Below are positions 10,140 through 19,479 of a stretch of 20,944 nucleotides of DNA, in pieces. Each line of letters begins with the position of its first letter. Within the stretch, counting starts at the first letter, position 1. Made by a program: the position numbers and the translations under genes. Where the stretch lies: NCBI GenBank assembly GCA_001579985.1, contig LRSR01000787.1, forward strand, positions 1-20,944. Reading direction: 5' to 3'. A model generated the notes under the pieces. The model was given only the letters and a program-made list of their open reading frames with translations. It was not told the origin of the DNA and made no database searches. The DNA is from Hypsibius dujardini (taxonomy: Eukaryota > Tardigrada > Eutardigrada > Parachela > Hypsibiidae).

Positions 10140-10563
10140 CGCTCCAAAATGCCTAAAGGGATAACGGAGAAAACGTCAACTTACTATTTTCTGTTGGATT
10201 ACCGCTTTTGAAATCATAAACTATAACACTCAGTCTTACATTACTTCCAGTTAAAAAGATGAAACAGAAGCACGGAACTGACAAAAGCATTTTAGAATGA
10301 ATCCAGGTGAAAACAGTATGAAAATCAATCAATCAATCAATCAAACTGAATCCAGGTGAAAACAGTATGAAAATCAATCAATCAATCAATCAAACTGAAT
10401 CATTATTAAAGAAACCCAATATGTCAGTGTGAACTGATCAAGCAATCCATCGACCAATCACAGCAGAAAAGAACGGATGGCATTCTATCATCACATTCAC
10501 ACTTAAAATCGAGTTACCAAGCCTCGCTCAGCTACCTTCCTGCGTAACATGCAAAAGCTTACC
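10140..10563 (-). other. 5' UTR of the RAD54L2-like gene with one leader intron
   Basis: Minus strand: a non-coding exon ends at 10563 (AACG|GTAAGC). The acceptor TTTAG lies before 10152, leaving 13 nt of leader before the ATG at 10139. Reading the spliced leader in the ATG frame gives TAA right before the junction, so translation cannot start further upstream in frame. A 3-codon uORF (ATG GAA TCC TGA, 10592-10581) lies in the upstream exon. The transcription start is not located. Confidence 0.6.
10299..10396. repeat. Perfect two-copy 49-bp tandem duplication
   Basis: The unit begins gaatccaggtgaaaacag and ends in (AATC)n AAACT. It occupies 10299-10347 and 10348-10396 with no differences that I can see, so it is recent. 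It lies in the leader intron of the RAD54L2-like gene. Confidence 0.93.
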
Positions 10564-10592
10564 GTTATACGAGATTAAAATCAGGATTCCAT

Positions 10593-11115
10593 TTGAAATG
10601 GATGAATGGAAGACCGCTTTGGGAACTCAGGCGCAAACGATTTCTCCTTCGGCAGTGCTGACTCGATTCGTTCGTCTGTTGAAGAAAGACTTCACTAGAT
10701 GAAACGATCAATCGTATTTTATTGCAGAAAATAAAATTTAGCAGAAAAGCGAGTTTGCGTAAAGGTGATTTTTAAAGGTAAAAGTCTGAAATTTGAGATT
10801 TTTTGCATTGAAGATTTCGTGTCTGCTTTTCTGCCTGAACGCGTGAAAGAGAAAGCGAGAGAGAGAAAGCAAGAGCAAAGTCACCGATGCGTCATGCTGA
10901 ATTACGTGCTCTATGGGGAGGTGTGACCTGTGCTGGCCCCCTGCCCCCTGGTTCGTATTAGCATTAGGGGCGGGCAAGTGTGGGGGGGAATTGTGTTGCA
11001 ATGCAATTGCTATTCCAGTGTTAGTTTTACAAACAGACAAGAAATCCATCTTGAAGAATAATATTAAACGTTCTCGGGAAATTTTCTTTCTGAATCAACG
11101 GAATTGTTTTTACAG
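10593..11115. promoter_or_regulatory. Head-to-head promoter region between the RAD54L2-like gene and METTL25
   Basis: This DNA separates the RAD54L2-like leader exon (minus) from the METTL25 first exon (plus). It includes a GA-rich block at 10846-10875 (gagaaagcgagagagagaaa), like the sites bound by GAGA-type factors in arthropods, and G-runs near 10980. I find no clear TATA box. Shared bidirectional use is inferred from the geometry alone. Confidence 0.5.
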
Positions 11116-11129
11116 CCAAAAGGCAAATT

Positions 11130-11954
11130 ATGTCTTTACGGAATGTTTATCAATCAAGGTTTGTGTAATTTTTTAGCAACTCGCCAGCGCATGGATTTAT
11201 TGATTGCTCGATTGATTGACTAGTTGATTGAGGGACTGATTTACTGATTGATAGATAGATTGATTGATTGATTGACTAGTTGATTGAGGGACTGATTCAC
11301 TGATTGATAGATCGATTGATTGATTGATCGATTAATTGATTAGTTGATTGATTGATTGGCTGGTTTTGTTGCTGAGCGATTTTATCTCGTTTCGCAGTTC
11401 TAGTTATTATTGTAATTATCAGTCGTCTCTCCCTAGGTTGGAGGCTTTAATAGAGGTTGTACTGCCGTTGCGGCCACTTCTGGATGCCAGGATGGCTAAA
11501 TTTTACTCGGCCCGTTTATGGAGCTCTATTTTGCCGGAGAAACTGTCGCAACAATCGACTTCCCTGCTTCCAGCCGATTTGGATATTGTCTATGATCAAC
11601 TTCTAAATTATTGCCGTAATCTTTATGGAATAAATGGGGAGAGTACATCAGATGTTGGTGAGTTGTAGAAGACGAATAGAGCCAGTGGTTTTGCTGCCGC
11701 CGGTGTTGAACCCAATTGATTGATTGATAGATTGATTGATAGACTGATTGATGGATCAGTTGATGGTTGGCCTTTAAGCGTCTGAATATAACTTGTACTC
11801 GTATGAAATGCGTAGTGTCCATCCGTCTGTTTATGTGTCGACCGACCTTGGCACACAGACATCCACTCAGATAGCCAGACAAACAACAGACACACACACA
11901 GACACACACACAGATAGACAGACAGATAGACAGACAGACGAACAGACAAGCAGA

Positions 11955-12025
<71 letters not shown>

Positions 12026-12677
12026 ACAGGCAGGCAGACAGACGTACAGACGACATGCGGAATGGCAGGCAGTAGACAGTCAAATTGTTATGACCGGCGG
12101 TTTTTTGGATTCTCGTACCAATGATTACGCTACTTGACCAGCAAAGAGCTCGGAGCGTGTTAAATGTTTGTAGTAGTGACAGTCAATTCTGTTTTCGTGT
12201 AGGTCCGCCAAAGAATGAGTTCGAAGTTTTAGCGTATGAAATTTTCGTCCAGGCGTCCGCCCTGAAATCTGCATGCGTGCCGCCGGTGCCGCTGCTATTT
12301 CGCACAGGAAACGAGGATGAACATCTAAAGGAAGGTCAGAAGCTGAACGCACTATTCATGATGTCTGCGAAGAAGTATGTGGAGGTCGAAGACATGTCGT
12401 TTTTCGTCTCTCAGTATGCTCGATTAGGCGATCTGCATCGTGTAAGGCCTATGTACAATTTTTCTAATTCTCTGCCCATACCAGCACCCTTTCCTCCGTA
12501 GTTATTGAACGCGATGTTTGTGATTGGTCTTTAAGGTGGTGGATTTCGGGAGTGGTAAAGGTTACCTGAGCGCCATGCTTAATATGAGGTATGTTTGTCT
12601 GTCTGACGTCCATGTCTGTCCTGTCTGTCTGTCCTGTCTGTCCTGTCTGTCTGTCCTGTCTGTCTGTCTGTCTGTCC

Positions 12678-12714
<37 letters not shown>

Positions 12715-14329
12715 GATTTGTTTGCCTGTCTGCCTGTCTGACTTGCTTGTCTGTCTGTCTGCCTGTCTGACTTGCGTGCCTGTTCTGTCTGCCTGTCTCT
12801 TTGCTCATCTGTCGTCTGTTCGTTTGTCTGTTTGTTTTTTGCTCACTGAATGTAGTTGTGACTGGTATGTTTAATCAAATTGAGCACATTTGCAGATACG
12901 GTCTTTCGGTTTTGGGCCTGGAATTATCATCCGCAAACGTCGCAGCCGCCCGCGTTCGGACTGAGCGAATGATAAAGCAGTGGTCATCCCTTTGTCGATC
13001 TGTGGGGCTTGAATCGAAAACCCAGCCACCGGGGAACGGCTCGTTGGTCTTTTCCAGCTGTGAAGTTACGAGGAATTCCGATCTGGATGAAATTGTTGCC
13101 GATTCTCAGTCTTCTAAATCGAACGTTGACGATTCTTACTTACTCTGTGGCCTGCACACCTGCGGCTCACTCGGAAATGACTTGCTTGACATCTTCCGGA
13201 GAAACAGCTCGGCTAAAGCGCTGGTCGCTATTGGGTGCTGCTATCATTTTATGGCGGAGGCGTATTCCCATCTACCAGAAGCAACTGGAGGTACCTAATT
13301 ATGCTCTAATTATGCTAATTATGCTCTGCACACCGAAATGTTTGGCATAATTTTTAAATTTTAACCAATTATTTTTCGTTCGTAGAAGTGGCTGGGGATA
13401 ACTGTTTGTTCCCGATGTCGTCCTATTTGAATTCAATCCGCTTCTCCCTTGGTCGAACCGCCAGAATGTTGGCATCACAGTCGCCTGAGCGGATCCTCCT
13501 AAGCGGAATTGAAACTTCAGTGCAGTCCATGTTCTTTCGCGCCGTTCTACAAGAGCTCCTTGGCCGGCACGGTGTGCACCTAGGCAGCTTGGATCGGGTC
13601 GGAAAGATCGATGTCACTGGTGGCATTGACTTTGTTCAGTATGTGGCTGCAGCGAGACGCGTCATCACCATTCCATCCGAGGTTAGAAAATCGGTTATCA
13701 CTTAGAAGTCAATCTGTCTGTTTGTCTGTCTGTGTCCGTGTCTGCCTGTGTGTGTGTCAGTCATTCAGCGAGTTTGTCTGCTTGTCTGTCTGCCTGTCTG
13801 CCTGCCTGTCTGTCTTTCTGCTTGCCTGTCTGTCTGTCTGTCTGTCAATCTGTCTGTTTGTTTGTCTGTGTGCGTATCTGCCTGTGTGTGTGTGTCAGTC
13901 ACTCAGCGAGTTTGTCTGTCTGCTTGCCTGTCTGTCTGTCAGACTGTCTACCCACGTGCCCTTCTGGATGCCCAAACCCTGCTGTGATCCCATCATATTC
14001 TAGCATTTTTCGTTCTCCAGATCAGTGACGATGATGCCCGAGCTTGCCTTGCTGATTTTGAAAGCTTGAAGTCAACCATAGCAGTTATCATCTTGATACG
14101 CGTGATGCTGGCGCCCTGTTTGGAGCAGATCGTTCTACTCGACAGAGCACTTTTTCTCCTTGATCAGGTTGGTTATTTGTTCGGTACTCCACGTGAAATG
14201 TCGACGCGGTCAAGTTTGCACCGGTTTTTCTTTGCCTTGTAGAAAAATGTTGCCGACGTTCATCTGGTGTCTTTGTTTTCGCCAGTCGTGTCGCCCAGGA
14301 CTTGGGCAATTTGTGCGTACAAAAACTGA
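11130..14329 (+). CDS. METTL25: METTL25-like SAM-dependent methyltransferase, 8 exons
   Basis: Exons: 11130-11158, 11437-11657, 12203-12441, 12536-12588, 12896-13290, 13386-13681, 14021-14167, 14243-14329. All are GT-AG and in phase, giving 488 aa. Family landmarks: MMSAKKYVEVEDM (136-148), the SAM-binding motif I VVDFGSGKGYLS (164-175), an acidic LGLE after the next strand (E190), GLHTCGSLG (266-274), and AIGCCYHFM (292-300). FPMSSYL and a following LGR.ARM are closer to METTL25 than to METTL25B/RRNAD1. The C-terminus APCLEQIVLLDRALFL plus LFSPVVSPR is typical of the family. The substrate is not known to me. The first exon (MSLRNVYQS) is the least certain: it is short, but its phase fits exon 2 exactly, and an acceptor-like TTTTTACAG lies just upstream. 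AATAAA lies at 14380-14385, 51 nt past the stop. Confidence 0.92.
11214..11360. repeat. (GATT)n with a 56-bp duplication in METTL25 intron 1
   Basis: The block gattgactagttgattgag starts at 11214 and again at 11270, followed by GATT/GATA units. It lies in intron 11159-11436. Confidence 0.9.
11709..12068. repeat. (GATT)n and (CAGA)n/(GGCA)n tracts in METTL25 intron 2
   Basis: A GATT/GATA stretch (11709-11762) is followed, after unique DNA, by CAGA/CACA units (from about 11865) and a long, nearly pure GGCA run (about 11957-12023). All lie inside intron 11658-12202, the longest METTL25 intron. Confidence 0.92.
12597..12833. repeat. (CTGT)n in METTL25 intron 4
   Basis: The tract begins within about 10 nt of the splice donor (GAG|GTATGTTTGTCTG) and includes a CCTGTCTGT higher-order pattern. 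Intron 12589-12895. Confidence 0.95.
13297..13330. repeat. Short TAATTATGCTC tandem repeat in METTL25 intron 5
   Basis: Three imperfect units of taattatgctc in the 95-nt intron 13291-13385. It is the only repeat in a METTL25 intron shorter than 270 nt. Confidence 0.75.
13711..13948. repeat. (CTGT)n in METTL25 intron 6
   Basis: CTGT/CTGC units with an internal duplication: a block reading gtgtgtcagtca.tcagcgag occurs near 13750 and again near 13890. Intron 13682-14020. Confidence 0.93.
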
Positions 14330-14505
14330 TAAGAGTATGAGAAAATTGTGACGGGAAAACGAACTGTCGCTTATACAAAAATAAAAAATCTGAAACAAGG
14401 ATGGAACCACAATGAGCAAACGAAACCGTAAGAACTCTAGAGGTGTAAAACAACGAAAACCTCCGTGCATTCAGCAACGAGGAGGAAAGGTACAGCAAAA
14501 GCTAA
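14330..14505. terminator. Shared convergent 3' region of METTL25 and EXT2
   Basis: Only 176 nt separate the METTL25 stop (14327-14329, plus) from the EXT2 stop (14508-14506, minus). A canonical AATAAA for METTL25 is at 14380-14385. I see no canonical signal for EXT2 on the minus strand here, so its 3' end probably uses a variant hexamer and may overlap METTL25. Confidence 0.6.
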
Positions 14506-15149
14506 CTACAAGGAACCAATATTCGGGTACCGGGCCTCTTCACCCGATGCGTCTTCTTTGTACAGGGTGGTATCTGCGCGATACTGAACGCTCACTAGCG
14601 GCATAAAACCGAACGCCTCCGCAAAGTATCCAATACACTGAGATCGCTCCATCAGGTGGCCCGAGTCGGCTGAAAGCATGTCTTGATTTGAGCAGTTGGG
14701 GCAGCGGAATTTTTTGCGAGGGCCCACTTTGATGGGCCCTTTTTTGGTCATGTTGGCGATCAGAAAGTTCATAGCCAGGTCTTCGCAGTTCACGTGCGTG
14801 TCGACATAGTCGCGTATAGTTCTCGGTAGCGACTGCGTATAATACCGACTGTACGCCTAGAACAACAAAAATCCCGATTGGTAAATTACCTAGCGATCGT
14901 CTTTCTCAGACAAAAAACAGTCAGACAGCCAGTTAGTCACTCAGGCAGACACAATTTCCGAAGTGATGCACGATTTATTCAGAAATAGACTTCAGACAAA
15001 CAGGCAGGCAGACAGGCAGACAGACAGACAGACAGACAGACAAACAAACAGACAGACAGACAAACAGACAGACACTGACGGACAGACAGACAGACAAACA
15101 AGCAGGCAGACATGGTAGATAGACAGGTAGGGAGGCAGTAAGGCAGACC

Positions 15150-15189
<40 letters not shown>

Positions 15190-18100
15190 GTAACATAATT
15201 CCTGATGATCTTACTTTGTTGAAAAAGGCAGCACCGGTCAACACCATCGACAGAGTACTTCCCCATTCCGAGTTGTACTCCCAGATGTTCGAGCTTGTGT
15301 TAAAAACGTGAAGTCGGGAAGGGAATCCAACCAATCGATCCCAGTTCTCCAGCCATACCTTTTCCGAAGAAGAAAACCACCGGTACAATTTCTTAAAAGA
15401 TTTTCAGTTTTCTTGCAGGCAAGTTTCAGTGTCTGCCTGTCATTTGCCAGTCCATGCGTATTCATTTTCACCGCTTCGATGTATATCTAAATCGCTAATC
15501 ACGATCACGCACCTGGAAACCGAACTCGATTTCATCCGGGGTTAGCATCAAAATATCATCATCCAGCGAAAAGACAGCTTCGGTATCAATTTCCGCGTAA
15601 GGCACAAACCTGCAATGAACAATAGATTAGATATACACTATCAGATCATTAGGATACACACGTGGCAAAAACCTCAGGCCGACCGAATACCGGCGTCCAG
15701 CAATAGGGGGTGGTCGGAGTTTGAGCCATTTTGGCCAATGCGTGCAGTTAACGACGCAGTCTTTGCTCAACCGATTGATTGATTGACTTGCAATCTGGTG
15801 TTAAATCAATGAATCAAGGGATGCGAGAAACAGCTGCACGCATCAGCCAAAATTGGCTCAAACTCCGACCACCCCATCACTGAGACACTTTTGTATTTGC
15901 TGCAAAGGTAGGAGAGGTGTCTTACCGGTTGCTCAAAACATTCTTCTTCATCCGCAATACCCGCACCGGTTGGGGTATCACGGGCCATGCATCATCTGCA
16001 GACAGAACAGGGATTCACAACAGACCTCTTCAAATGTGCGTTTGCAACAGTGTCTGTACCAAAGGGCGGTGCCTTATCCTGGTTGTTCCAAACGATGACC
16101 ACTTTGGCGAGGCTGGGACATCTTCCCAAGAGCGAGATCAGTTGAAGCAGTGAATCTTGACGATCATACGTCAGAATAACCGCAGTGAATCCAACAGACT
16201 TGGCCAAGACGCCCGGTAAGAACACGGGCGGTTCGGTTTCTTCCGCGGGCTGATTCCACTCGTCGTACGTCCGGGCCGTTTTGGGAAAGATGCGAGAGCT
16301 AAGCACCTGCAGAGCCGTTGTCACAATCACGTCCCAAGAACGGAAGTAGCGGTCCCAAAAGAACCACGCACTGGTCCGCATCACGGCAATATCTCTCGCT
16401 GGCAACTTCTCCAGGTCGGTAACGGTCTCGGGGGATACCGGTAAGTGGATGCGTAACACCGACCTATCATGAAAACAACACTAGCTTCAAACGAACCAAC
16501 ATCCACAAAACATGTCCATGAATCTGCTGATGCAAGTCTAGTTTCAACAACGTGCCTGCAAGTTAAGTGACTAACCTTGACCAGTCGAGCACTTCATCAA
16601 ATGGTAACACGAGATCGGAATCGAACGGCACGACAGGTATACAGCCGGCAAGGAGCAGTTCACCCAGTAAGACAGTCAGAAGTGGTCCGAAGGCGAAACA
16701 AAACCGAGATGTCTGTAACTCGTAAACAAAAACAAGCAAGATGAGCAACCCAAGAAGCCGTCAAGCTGAACTAAACTTCATGAACCACATGAAGGTCTCA
16801 CAGTTAGATCCAGGTCTACTGTTCTCAGGCATCCGTCGGGTGATTGGTCATTGTTTCCGTTGCACATGCAATGGACTCGAACTCTGCCAGGATGAGACTT
16901 CTGGAGATGCTGGAAAGCGGCAGCGGTATCGGCGGACACCAAAATGGATAGGATAACCGGTCGCGTCCATGTGCTGGAAAAAGAAGAGTAGAGTGCAGTC
17001 TTACGCCGAAATTTAATTCCCATGACCCGACCCGACCCGATCCGGAACCCGAAAAAAAGCCTTTTATTAGATGGAAATTTGAGAAATCTTGCGCTTCTGG
17101 CCAATGTTACAGAGGGACTTTTTAATGTTACAAAATAACGGCTTCTCAAAGAATCTGGATGGTCTCTCAAATCGGATGGTCTTAGTCTTTAAGTCGAATT
17201 GCCATGCCATTATACAATTTTCCACATCATAAAATAAGTGCAGTCGTTGAAAGAATACCGCGCTCAGAGGGCGGTATTCTTTTTTTTCTGTTCTGTTGAC
17301 TATATTCGGGAAATTTTCCGCTGGCTTACGTAAAATATCGTAGCGGCGTCAATAAAACGGAAATAGTGTCGCTTACTCGCTTACTACCCAGACTAGTCAG
17401 GTAGTTTTTAGATAGTGGCCAAGGACTTTGCACTGATTTGGATTGATTTTCCATACACTCAACGAGTGTCTTGTCTGTCTTGTCTTGTCTGTCTTGTCTT
17501 GTCTGTCTGTCTTGTCTGTCTTGTCTGTCTTGTCTGTCTTGTCTGTCTTGTCTGCCTCGGCTGTCTTGTCTGCCTTGGCTGTCTTGTCTACCTTGTCTGC
17601 CTTGTCTGCCTTGTCTGTCTTGTCTGTCTTGTCTGTCTTGTCTTGTCTGTCTTGTCTGTCTGTCACTCAAGGTGAAAGGTCTGTCAAACTTTCTACAACC
17701 CGCCTGAAAATCAATTTTCCTAACAGTTCCCGACACAACAGTCGTTTTCCCCGAACCGAAACCCGAATGCTTTTTTTCGGGTTTCAGGATTTTTTGGAGC
17801 GCGAAAGATTACGGAGCAGGACTGGTACAGTGTCATACACCTTGCGTCCATCTCAAGTGCTTGCCTCTGCATCAACACGATACCTACCTCTGTAGAGAAG
17901 AGGGACTCAGCCTTCTTCCAGCCTCGAGGGGAACAGGCAGTGCGATATCGAAACCCTGCCGGAAAGTTCCCAAGACGAAACCAGGAGCGGCAATGATTGC
18001 TTTACCGACGTGCAAGCGGCCACTGGCAACATCGAATGGCAATTTTGGTCGCGCCGAAAAAATCAAATGATTCTCCCCGTCGTTCCACCTGCAAATACAC

Positions 18101-18941
18101 ATATAGACAAGTACAAATTAACTCATGCACTGCTGCACTTCGTGATCTGGCGTCTAATTCAAATTAAATTAAATCAAATTAAACGAAACTAAATTAAACT
18201 AAATTAAATTAAATCAAATCAAATTAAAATAAATTAAAATAAATTAAAATAAATTAAAATAAATTAAAATAAATTAAAATAAATTAAAATAAATTAAATC
18301 AAATTAAATTAAACTAAATTAAATTAAATAAAACCTATTTCAGCCTATTTTAATTCACGACTTAAACTAATCTGGCCAAAAGTAGAAATAGATACCGGAC
18401 ACTGAGAGACTTACAGTGGCGAAGCGGCCAATGCCAACGAGGCACTTCTGGCAGACGACGCGTTACCAAAGAGCAGGTCCACCGGAGGGACAAACACACA
18501 CGCATCCACCGGTAGTTCCGCGTAATACTGACTCTTCAAAATCATCCTTCTCGTCCGGTGAAATGCCCGGGACGATGGCAGGTGCAACGCCCGGCCGTGG
18601 GAAAACAACGAGGCGGTGGGCGGCCAGTGCACAGACACCAAGTCATTGGCGCGAGCGTTGCAGCGATAAACGTTGAAACACGCAGCCGAGAAATGGGAGC
18701 AATTTTTCCAGGTGAGCGACGGTGAATGCGATCCGACATCAACGGGAACGAGAGGGGAGCTCTCATCGTCGTCTTCCGCGGAGCTGCCGTGATTAGTTAA
18801 TTGTGCGTACAAGAGTAGAAATGCAGTAAAAAATAAAATAATCCAACACAAGCGGCGACGAAAGAGCCGTTTCAAGGCTTTCCAGCGCCAGTGTTGTGGA
18901 TACATCCATCGATGTAGGGGGATGGTTTTGCGGTCAGGCAT
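14506..18941 (-). CDS. EXT2: EXT2 (exostosin-2) heparan sulfate copolymerase subunit, 9 coding exons
   Basis: Exons (minus): 18941-18415, 18088-17888, 16973-16802, 16712-16576, 16463-16060, 15995-15926, 15609-15513, 15358-15215, 14856-14506. All are GT-AG and phase-consistent, giving 700 aa (human EXT2 is 718). Type II Golgi protein: basic tail, membrane segment at about 31-48 ([18 protein letters not shown]), then Cys-rich [14 protein letters not shown] (81-94). An exostosin/GT47-type domain follows ([16 protein letters not shown] with LPFDEVLDW). The GT64 domain has [25 protein letters not shown], the metal-binding-type LDDDIL (D520-D522), [30 protein letters not shown] and the terminal YPNIGSL, which is diagnostic of EXT2. 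With EXT1 it extends GlcA/GlcNAc chains. The ATG at 18941 is preceded by an in-frame TAA. The exon at 15358 has an alternative in-frame acceptor (see findings). Confidence 0.97.
14994..15190. repeat. (CAGA)n tract in EXT2 intron 8
   Basis: CAGA/CAGG/CAAA units in intron 14857-15214. The sense strand of EXT2 reads CTGT. Confidence 0.94.
15657..15688. mobile_element. Solitary family A terminus in EXT2 intron 6
   Basis: The sequence acacacgtggcaaaaacc followed by gaccgaat matches the right-hand inverted repeat of the element at 1361-1485 (acacacgtggcaaaaact ... gaccgaat). No opposing terminus is seen. It lies about 20 bp from a family B element. Confidence 0.5.
15707..15875. mobile_element. Family B foldback element in EXT2 intron 6
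   Basis: Terminal inverted repeats of about 41 bp: ggggtggtcggagtttgagc (from 15707) pairs with gctcaaactccgaccacccc (ending at 15875), and pairing continues inward to atgcgtgcag/ctgcacgcat. The internal DNA has a GATT run. The inner terminus matches that of the element at 5904-6078 in a different gene. Intron 15610-15925. Confidence 0.85.
17250..17282. repeat. Perfect 12-bp hairpin followed by a T tract
   Basis: The arms aaagaataccgc (17250-17261) and gcggtattcttt (17271-17282) pair perfectly around a 9-nt loop, and more T follows. It lies in EXT2 intron 16974-17887. The shape mimics an intrinsic terminator, but the context is eukaryotic. Confidence 0.8.
17468..17663. repeat. (TGTCT)n/(TGTCTTGTC)n tract in EXT2 intron 2
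   Basis: Units alternate TGTCTGTCT and TGTCTTGTC with CC variants. Apparent Cys-Leu or Asp-Lys-Thr reading frames across it are artefacts. Confidence 0.93.
18155..18335. repeat. (AAATTAAAAT)n tract in EXT2 intron 1
   Basis: Eight or more near-perfect AAATTAAAAT decamers are flanked by variable AAATTAAAC/ATC pentamers. Intron 18089-18414. Confidence 0.94.
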
Positions 18942-19466
18942 ATTTTTCAGAGAGCGTGCGCACAGTTAATCAGCCAATCAACTAAACGAACTCCATGTCG
19001 AGTATTGTGTCCTGACTTTCAGTGCACCCACATCTTCTAGAGTATTGTCACCGCGCACCGAAGCACAATTTGCGGTAGCGCAATATGAAGAATAAACTGC
19101 GCCAAGAGGCGTTGAGAAGAAGGGAGGCATCTGAAAGGGAAAAACAAAGCAAAGTTTAACATTTCCATTCGATTATAGCAAATCAATCGATCCATCGATC
19201 ACGGCCACCTTATTTCCTGTGTAACCATAATTCGCACAACGGCACAACCACGAGCTACACTCTTATGCTTGATCCACCCCAGCGAATGAAATAAATACCA
19301 ACTAAATAAATGGATTACAAAAATAATCAATGGAGCCATCCAAACGGATTGTTCCGAGAGAATGCTCTTTTTTTATTAAATCGACTGCAACAATCAATGA
19401 ATCAATCAATGAATCAATCAACTGATCAGAAACTCTTACCTTGCCGCAATCGGAAAATTTGATCAT
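18942..19466 (-). other. EXT2 5' leader with a spliced 59-codon upstream ORF
   Basis: Minus strand: a leader exon ends at 19440 (GGCAAG|GTAAGAG) and the acceptor CCTTTCAG precedes 19130. An ATG at 19466 reads MIKFSDCGK across the junction into MPPFFSTPLG... and stops at 18980-18978, 36 nt before the EXT2 ATG. A shorter nested uORF (ATGGAGTTCGTTTAG) lies near its end. The intron 19131-19439 contains (CAAT)n. The leader-exon boundary was inferred from splice signals. Confidence 0.5.
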
Positions 19467-19479
19467 ATGGTTTCCGTAA

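Larger units (their letters stand above)
17031..17797. repeat. Candidate family C inverted repeat flanking most of EXT2 intron 2
   Basis: Near 17040, gatccggaacccgaaaaaaagc is mirrored near 17770 by gctttttttcgggtttcagg, about 20 of 22 positions pairing. The left side carries extra CCCGA units. The 700 bp between holds the hairpin at 17250-17282 and a TGTCT tract. It could be a degenerate terminal-inverted-repeat element or a chance pairing of poly-A-containing repeats. Confidence 0.4.

Noticed and set aside
16778-17170. Unspliced extension of EXT2 exon 3 upstream of 16973
   Set aside because: A good acceptor (TTTTTCCAG) at 16974-16976 gives the correct phase from exon 2. The upstream extension has no EXT2 similarity and includes the CCCGA repeat.
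17250-17282. Bacterial contamination or transferred DNA signalled by a terminator-like hairpin
   Set aside because: It lies inside an intron of a well-supported animal gene, with no bacterial genes nearby.
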